DNA of 64,000 nucleotides from Carya illinoinensis (taxonomy: Eukaryota; Streptophyta; Magnoliopsida; Fagales; Juglandaceae), in assembly GCF_018687715.1 (NCBI RefSeq), contig NC_056755.1, positions 31,088,501 through 31,152,500 of the forward strand, in the 5' to 3' direction. The translations under genes and the position numbers were made by a program. Of the stretch, positions 58,561 through 64,000 are shown piece by piece. Under the pieces are notes generated by a model, which was not told where the DNA came from, ran no database searches, and was given only the letters and a program-made list of their open reading frames with translations. How positions within the stretch are numbered: the stretch's first letter is position 1; the number at the start of each line of letters is the position of its first letter.

Positions 58561-59121
58561 CTAGACATGCTGGTAGGTTTTGTTAAGATCTTCAATGATT
58601 AGTTTGACCTTTTGGTTGATGGAGCTTGGGTGAGAGAAAGTGTTGCTAAAAATCACTTCATTCCTTCTTTTCCAGATCTTCCAAGCCGTAAGAGCAAATT
58701 CTACCATCTCTTTTTCTTCAAAAATGTTAAGGCATCCTTCTAGTAGAGTCCTAAAAGAAGAGCAAGGGATATTAGATTTTTGGATCTTCTTACTACATTG
58801 GCTCCACACATCTTGGGCAGAAGGACACATCCAAAGAGCACGTGCTACTGTTTCGGGCTGAAGCTTGCAAATGGGGTAGGAATCTTCAGTACCAGCTTTC
58901 CTTTGGTGAAGTTTGACTTTGGTTGGAATGGCTTCCAGGCAGGCCCTCCATAGGAAATTCTTGGTTGCCATTGGGACTTTGAGTTGCCTTATGGATGACC
59001 AAGGTAAGTCTTCATTCATGGGAGTAGAGGATTGGCCATGTTTTTGATTTTCCATCTCAGATTTCAGGTAGTATGCTGACTTTACAGTGAAGATACCAGT
59101 AGTAGTGCCTCTCCATAACAT
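58561..59121 (-). pseudogene. LINE ORF2, zinc-binding reverse-transcriptase-associated domain
   Basis: The sequence LWRGTTTGIFTVKSAYYL, VPMATKNFLWRACLEAIPTKVKL and ARALWMCPSAQDVW matches the zf-RVT domain that lies between reverse transcriptase and RNase H in plant LINEs. The usual CXXC is altered (SYPICKLQPETVARALWMC has one pair changed). The long tail AWKIWKRRNEVIF leads towards RNase H. It is open over 186 codons and ends in a stop at 58561. Confidence 0.83.
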
Positions 59122-62100
59122 TCTATCAGAGGTAGGATAGGGACTAAAAGGAATTCTCTTGAGTAACTCAGCTTCTGTTATGTCAAATATAGCTTCAATC
59201 AGTGGGTAGTTCTATTGGTTCATAGCCTTATCAATGAGCATGGCCACCTTTGAGTCTGATGGTAGAAACCTGATTGAACTCTGTGGCTTGAAGGTTGAGA
59301 GTTGAGGGAATCACTTTTCATTCCAGATTTCTATTGATTGACCATCACCCACACACCAAACTAGTCCTTCCTTCATCAAAGGTTTTGCAGAGATGAAACT
59401 CTGCCATAGGAAAGAGGTATTATTCCCTCTTTTTGCATTCAGGAAGGAGTTATGTTTGAAGTATTTTGCTTTAAAGAACCCTGGCAGCAAGGGAATTAGG
59501 GGAGGAGATGATCCTCTATCCTTGTTTTGCTAGAAGAGCACAGTTGAAATGTTCAAAATCCCTTAAACCCAAACCTCCTGACTTTTTAGATTTTATCATC
59601 TGTTTCCATGAGACCCAGTGGATTTTGTGCTTCCTTTCCTGTTGACCCCACCAAAAACCTCTTACTTCTTTGTTGAGCTCGTTAAGTAGTTGCTTGGGGA
59701 GCTTGAAAATACCTATGCTGTAGGTTGGGATGGCCTGGATGACTACCTTGATAAGGGTTTCCTTGTCTACTTGAGAGAGGAGCGTTGTTTTCCAACTGTT
59801 TAGCTTTGCCTGAACTTTGTCTAGGATGCCTTTGAAGGATTGTGATCTGGCCCTACCTACCAGAGCTGGTAACCAAGGTATTTCTCATAAGAATTTGTTC
59901 CACGAATTCCAGCAATGCTTGTTACAATGTCCCTGGTCTGTTCTCTGGTGTTTGAGTTGAAAAAGATGGAGGTCTTGTCTTTATTGAGTCTCTGACCAGA
60001 GGCTTTCTCATAGGATTCCAGCAGGGAGTAAAGTTGGCTCCATTCAATTGAATTAGCCTTGCAAAAGAGAAGCGAGTCATCTGCAAAAAATAAGTGGTTA
60101 ATGTGTAGGTGATTTTTCCTGATTGGTAGGCCTGTGATCAGGTGTTTCTTCTCAACATGGTTTAGGAGGCAACTTACTGCTTTTGTGCACAAGATGAAGA
60201 GGTAAGGTGAAAAGGGATCACCCTGCCTTATACCTCTGGTAGGATAGAAAGTAGGTTGAGGTTCTCCATTCACAATGAGGGAGTAAGAAACTGAGGAGAC
60301 ACTTCATTATAAGCTCTATCCAGGTGGCTGGAAAGCCCATTTTCTTCAGAACAGACTTCAGAAATTCTCATTCAATCCTATCATAGGTTTTGCTCATGTC
60401 AAGTTTTAAGGCCATGTATCCCTCATTTCCTTTCAATCTAGCTTTCATAGTGTGTAAGGACTCAAAAGCTACAATGATATTATATGTTATGAGCCTTCCA
60501 GGTACAAATGCTATCTGAGTAGGGGATATGATGCTAGGGAGGATTTTTTTAATCCTATTTGCCAAGGTTTTTGCAATGATCTTATAAAGGACATTGCATA
60601 AGCTTATTGGTCTGAAATCTGTGACAAGGCTTGGATTTAGCTTCTTTGGTATGAGAGCTATGAGAGTCTCATTTAAAGTGTTATACCACTTACCCCCATT
60701 TAGGACCTCAAGGGAGGCCTTAGAAACACAATTGGCCACTATGTCCCAGTATTTCTGAAAAAACAAGGCAAGGAAGCAATCAAGCCCAGGTCATCCGAGA
60801 GGATTCATGCTAAAAATTGCTTCCTTGACTTCTATTTCAGTGAATGCTGCAGAGAGGATTGAGAGCATGTCTTCTGTAATGACTTTCTGAAGAGGGTTTA
60901 GGCAATCATCAATACCTGTTGGTTGGGAAGATGTGAACAGATCTTTGAAAAAATCTTGCAGAGTTAGGCAAATGGTTTGAGGATCCTGAGTTGAGAGACC
61001 TAATGGTGTTTGGATCCTATAGATGGAATTAGTCTTTTTTCTTTGGCTCAAGCACTTGTGAAAGTACTTTGTGGTTCGGTCACCATCTTTGAGTCATTCC
61101 TGTTTTGCTCTTTGTTGCCATTTTAGGTTCTCAGCATCCATAATGTAGTTGATGTCTTGTTTTACCTCCTTGATTTCCTCTAATAAGTCTCCCTGGTTTC
61201 TTTCCTGTAAATGCTTGAGTAGTTCAGTGTTTTCTTTTAATACTTTCTCTTGATCCCTTCTCTTGTTCTTGCTCCACACCTTGAGTTTTCCTTGGCAGTG
61301 GTTGAGCCCTTGTAGAGTGTTGTGTAGTCTGCTTATGCTATTGGAGAGCAACCAGGCATTTCTGATGATATCCTCACATTACTCTTCCTTAGACCAGGCT
61401 GATTTGAACCTGAAGATCCTCTTCTTCTTCCCTACGGTGCTCGTGTCTGTTGTCTGAACTAGAGTTGGTTTATGATCCAATTGAGAGCAATCTAGATGGG
61501 ACACCTTATGATTTGCAAAAGGGTTAAGCCAGGTAGTGTTACCACATGCCCTGTCTAGTCTTTCCTTTGTAAATTGCCTTCCCTCTCTATTGTTTGACCA
61601 AGTGAACCTATCTCCAGTGAAACCCAGATCATATAAGTTGCAAAAAGACAGTGCATTCCTAAATTGGACCATTTGTCTGTAGGGTCTATTTGCAGCACCA
61701 ACTTTCTCCCTTTGGTGAGTGATCTCATTAAAGTCCCCTAAGTACAACCAAGGCATGCTTCTAGTAGGTTTTATACCTATAAGGAGGTGCTAACTCTCTA
61801 GCCTTTTTGCTGAGTTTGGATGGCCATAAAAGCCTGTGAGTTTCCACTTTGTAGTTTCAATGTGGGAAGTTATCAGGGCTGAAATGTGCCAAGTGGTGTA
61901 ATTAATCACTTCCACAGTGACTGTATCTTTCCATAGGAGTGCTAACCCTCCACTTTTCCCTCTACTATCAATTGAGAAACAGTTTTCATACCCCAATCTA
62001 AGTTTTATTCTTTCTAGTCTAGCATTGTTACACTTAGTTTCTATGAGGAAGACTAAGTGAGGCTGCTTTGTTTTCACCAAAAGGTGAAGCTCTTGAACTG

Positions 62101-62185
62101 TACGAGAGTTCCCAAGCCCTCTATAGTTCCAGCTCAGGCAATTCATTGGGATTGGTGGGGCTGCAGAGTAGCCTCCACCATGCAT
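59122..62185 (-). pseudogene. LINE ORF2, endonuclease and reverse transcriptase, many stops
   Basis: Endonuclease starts near 62140 (MNCLSWNYRGLGNSRTVQEL) with IETKCN, then a TAG at 61790 where tryptophan is expected. LYLGDFNEITHQREK, GFTGDRFTWSNNREG, KERLDRACGN and LDHKPTLVQ follow, all catalytic motifs of the APE-type nuclease. A TAA at 61379 and further stops near 61094, 60791 and 60368 interrupt the rest. Reverse transcriptase shows DFRPISLCNVLYKIIAKTLANR, SPTQIAFVPGRLI and LDMSKTYDRIE, then TRGIRQGDPFSPYLFILC and the active site FFADDSLLF (about 60085-60060). Only nonsense codons and a few frameshifts separate it from a complete ORF2. Confidence 0.88.
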
Positions 62186-62214
62186 GCTTGAGTTTTGCTC
62201 GAATCAAGCTTGAG

Positions 62215-63596
62215 CTATAGTTTTTGTTTTTTATTTGCTTCATTTGTTCTGGTACTGATTCTTTCTCCCAGAGATCTCTTTGCATTGGTGTGAGGAAGAG
62301 GATTACTTATTCTGTTTGTGACATCTGAGAGTGGGGTTGGCAATTCCCTTGCTTTCCTTTTCCAAGTTTTTCCTTTCATAAATTTGCAAGGGAAGTTTTC
62401 TGTGTTTTCAAAACAGGTCTCATAGGGGGGAACCCCATCTTTTGCCTTATGTTTGACATTTGAAAAAGGAGCCTCAATGGACAACATAACTATATCAAAG
62501 GTATAGGCAGCTGGTACGGGGGCTTTACCTTAGGGGGGAGCTCGGTAGGATCCTTTTGGAGACTTTCCTGACTCGGTGCAGGGCTTTCATGTACTGGGAA
62601 AATCTCGAGGCCTTTGTCACGTGTGGGGGGGTCCATGCCCGACATCACCTGCTTCTCCTTGGGTTGGTTTTCTTCAGCACGACTTATGTTGACTTTCAAG
62701 GCTTCTATTACCACTGCCAGGTTAGGTGGCTCATTTCCTGGCTTTGATGTGGACACACCACAGTGGACACTATTGTTTTCTTCCTCCTCTTGACTCCATC
62801 TCCATGTTGAACCCCGATGCTCCTGCTCCTTGAGTCCACCATATCTTTTAACATAGTAACCTTTTGTAGGGAGGTGGGTTGCACAAAGACACTGCCCATA
62901 TTGATCCTGTGTTTGATTCTCTATAACTCTTTCTTGGTAACTACCTTTCTCGTGCATGAGCCGACCACACTTGAAGCAAAACATGGGAAGGCGTTCATAT
63001 TTGAAAGAGAGCCAGTACTGCATATTCCCATACTTGAGGAACCGACCTCTTACAAGAGGTTTGGTTACGTTGATTTCTACCTTGATTATTAAGTAGCTTC
63101 CCCATTCGTAGCCTTCTGTGTCATCTTCCACCTCAAGTACTCTACCAAGACCAATGCCCACAAGCATTCCCATTTCTTTGTTCATCCTTGCGAAGGGTAG
63201 GTTGTGAACCTGGATCCAGAAAGGTTCAGAGATGAAATGAACCTCAGAAAGGGAAAGAATTCCCTCAAAGTCTTTCATGCAAACTAGATGATGGTCAAAA
63301 GACCATGGACGTCCCTATAAAACCTTGTCCTTATTTGAAAGAAGTTGGAATTCTATGAGAAAAAAGTTTGTTTCTAGTTCTTTGAACGTGAGCCACCCCT
63401 CTGTATTCCATATCTTGGACATGGTCGATCTGAATGCTTCCCTGTTTGCTGTCCTATCATTGAAAATTTTTGCCAGGAGGCAGAGTTCTCCTTTTACGTT
63501 GGATGATAGAACTGCTTCATCCGAAAGGATTACCTCTTCCTGTTCTTCATTTGTTAGTTTCAGCGATTCCCATCTTCTTGTGATGTCCTCTATCAT
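62215..63596 (-). pseudogene. LINE ORF1, RNA-binding protein, inactivated
   Basis: It starts MIEDITRRWESLKLTNEEQ at 63596, about 136 bases inside the element. A TAG at 63315 replaces the glutamine expected in KVL-GRPWSFD. In the same frame follow FWIQVHNLPFARMNKEMG and WGSYLIIKVEINVTKPLVRGRFL, the DUF4283-like region of plant LINE ORF1. The zinc knuckle CFKCGRLMHEKGSY has lost its last cysteine. The frame closes at 62490, and the C-terminal part (ending at 62215, Lys/Arg-rich) lies in another frame, so there is a frameshift near 62510-62530. ORF1 normally coats the LINE RNA. Confidence 0.85.
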
Positions 63597-63732
63597 TGTG
63601 AAGAAATAAACTCGACAAAACTCTCCAGACCAGGTCTTAGAGATGAGAAACCAGCTCTGTCCAGTGGACAGACCTAAGACAAAAACCTCACCCTACCGAG
63701 AGGAGAGTACCAACACACCGCTTTTATGGATC

Positions 63733-64000
63733 ACATCCTTCTATTTATACATTTTATTTTCCTACTAAATTTGGTGTAATGATATGTTTTTATGGTGATA
63801 GTTAAAATACTGTCTATAGTTTTGTGGCAACCCTTGATTTCTTTTTTTTTTTTTTTGTTTTGGTTATCAACGTGCTTGAAATACAAGAAGTGATCTTATA
63901 GTTTGTTAAGTGGATTAATTATATACATATATTAATATATATGTATATATATCCTATGTACTGGGGTAACATCCTCTTTCATTATCAATAAAATTTCATC
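63733..64000. repeat. Third unit of the hAT tandem repeat, after the LINE
   Basis: It begins with the right-hand target duplication and repeats the sequence of 57545-58012, ending ctggggtaacatcctctttc at about 63977. The window ends inside the hAT. Confidence 0.85.

Larger units (their letters stand above)
58013..63732 (-). mobile_element. Full-length L1-type LINE, inserted in the hAT tandem repeat
   Basis: It is 5720 bases with a poly-A tail (poly-T at 58013-58035 on plus), ORF1, and ORF2 with endonuclease, reverse transcriptase and RNase H. It is flanked by a 16-base target duplication with one mismatch: acatcctcctatttat (57997-58012) and acatccttctatttat (63733-63748). The duplication fixes both ends and shows that the 5' end is complete. 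Many nonsense codons make it immobile now. Confidence 0.92.
54249..64000 (+). mobile_element. hAT DNA transposon inserted in the LINE (right end outside window)
   Basis: The left end is tagggctgaacaaaaattcg, followed by dense gtcggag and gactcc repeats (to about 54440). A transposase pseudogene lies at 55192-57510, then a triplicated 210-247-base tandem repeat which a second LINE has entered. The right terminal repeat is not reached, so the 8-bp target duplication cannot be checked. Confidence 0.78.

Overview
The window looks like nuclear DNA of a flowering plant, most likely a woody dicot. It is AT-rich, its introns are plant-like with GT..AG ends, and it carries an Au-type tRNA-derived SINE, Ty1/copia and Ty3/gypsy retrotransposons, plant L1-type LINEs with an RNase H domain, and a hAT transposon. 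I cannot name the species. Almost every recognisable coding stretch is broken. The one candidate for an intact host gene is a small two-exon membrane-protein gene on the minus strand (20786-21658).

Layout. 1-1779: long terminal repeat of a minus-strand LTR element with a tRNA-Asp primer site. 2006-about 4600: 3' end of a chromovirus (integrase, chromodomain, 3' LTR). 4700-7676: short tandem repeats, then a decayed copia with its 3' LTR. 7677-9166: copy A of a broken GPI mannosyltransferase 2 (PIGV) gene, with a SINE inside an exon. 9167-12979: non-coding flank. 12980-14600: LTR and gag of a Tat-like gypsy. 14601-18289: 5' half of a copia element, minus strand. 18290-20295: PIGV copy B. 20786-23100: small membrane gene and its rearranged promoter and exon copies. 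23174-31845: PIGV copy C and its flank, a direct duplicate of the 7.7-13.1 kb block, holding a 2.2-kb gag-only LTR element. 34869-38010: more copies of the membrane gene and PIGV. 41776-45390: deleted SIRE-type copia. 45391-47140: the gag/protease continuation of the Tat-like gypsy, minus strand. 47153-50052: 3' half of the copia. 50053-51270: PIGV exons 1-2 and another membrane-gene copy. 52434-64000: a LINE interrupted by a hAT transposon, itself interrupted by a full-length LINE.

The most informative structure is a probable 32.5-kb inversion between about 14,600 and 47,150. The copia half at 14601-18289 (minus) and the one at 47153-50052 (plus) join in the integrase. Their outer flanks carry the same 5-bp target duplication (gtaaa) and are the two sides of one PIGV exon. 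At the same two breakpoints the gypsy gag (plus) and its zinc-knuckle/protease continuation (minus) are also separated. Turning the segment round would mend both elements and the PIGV exon. A misassembly with the same geometry cannot be excluded from sequence alone.

The host-derived material is several copies of a PIGV plus small-membrane-gene block. In two places the two genes still sit tail to tail. The copies appear to have been multiplied by duplication and then broken by insertions, deletions and nonsense changes, many of which look like C-to-T decay of silenced repeats.
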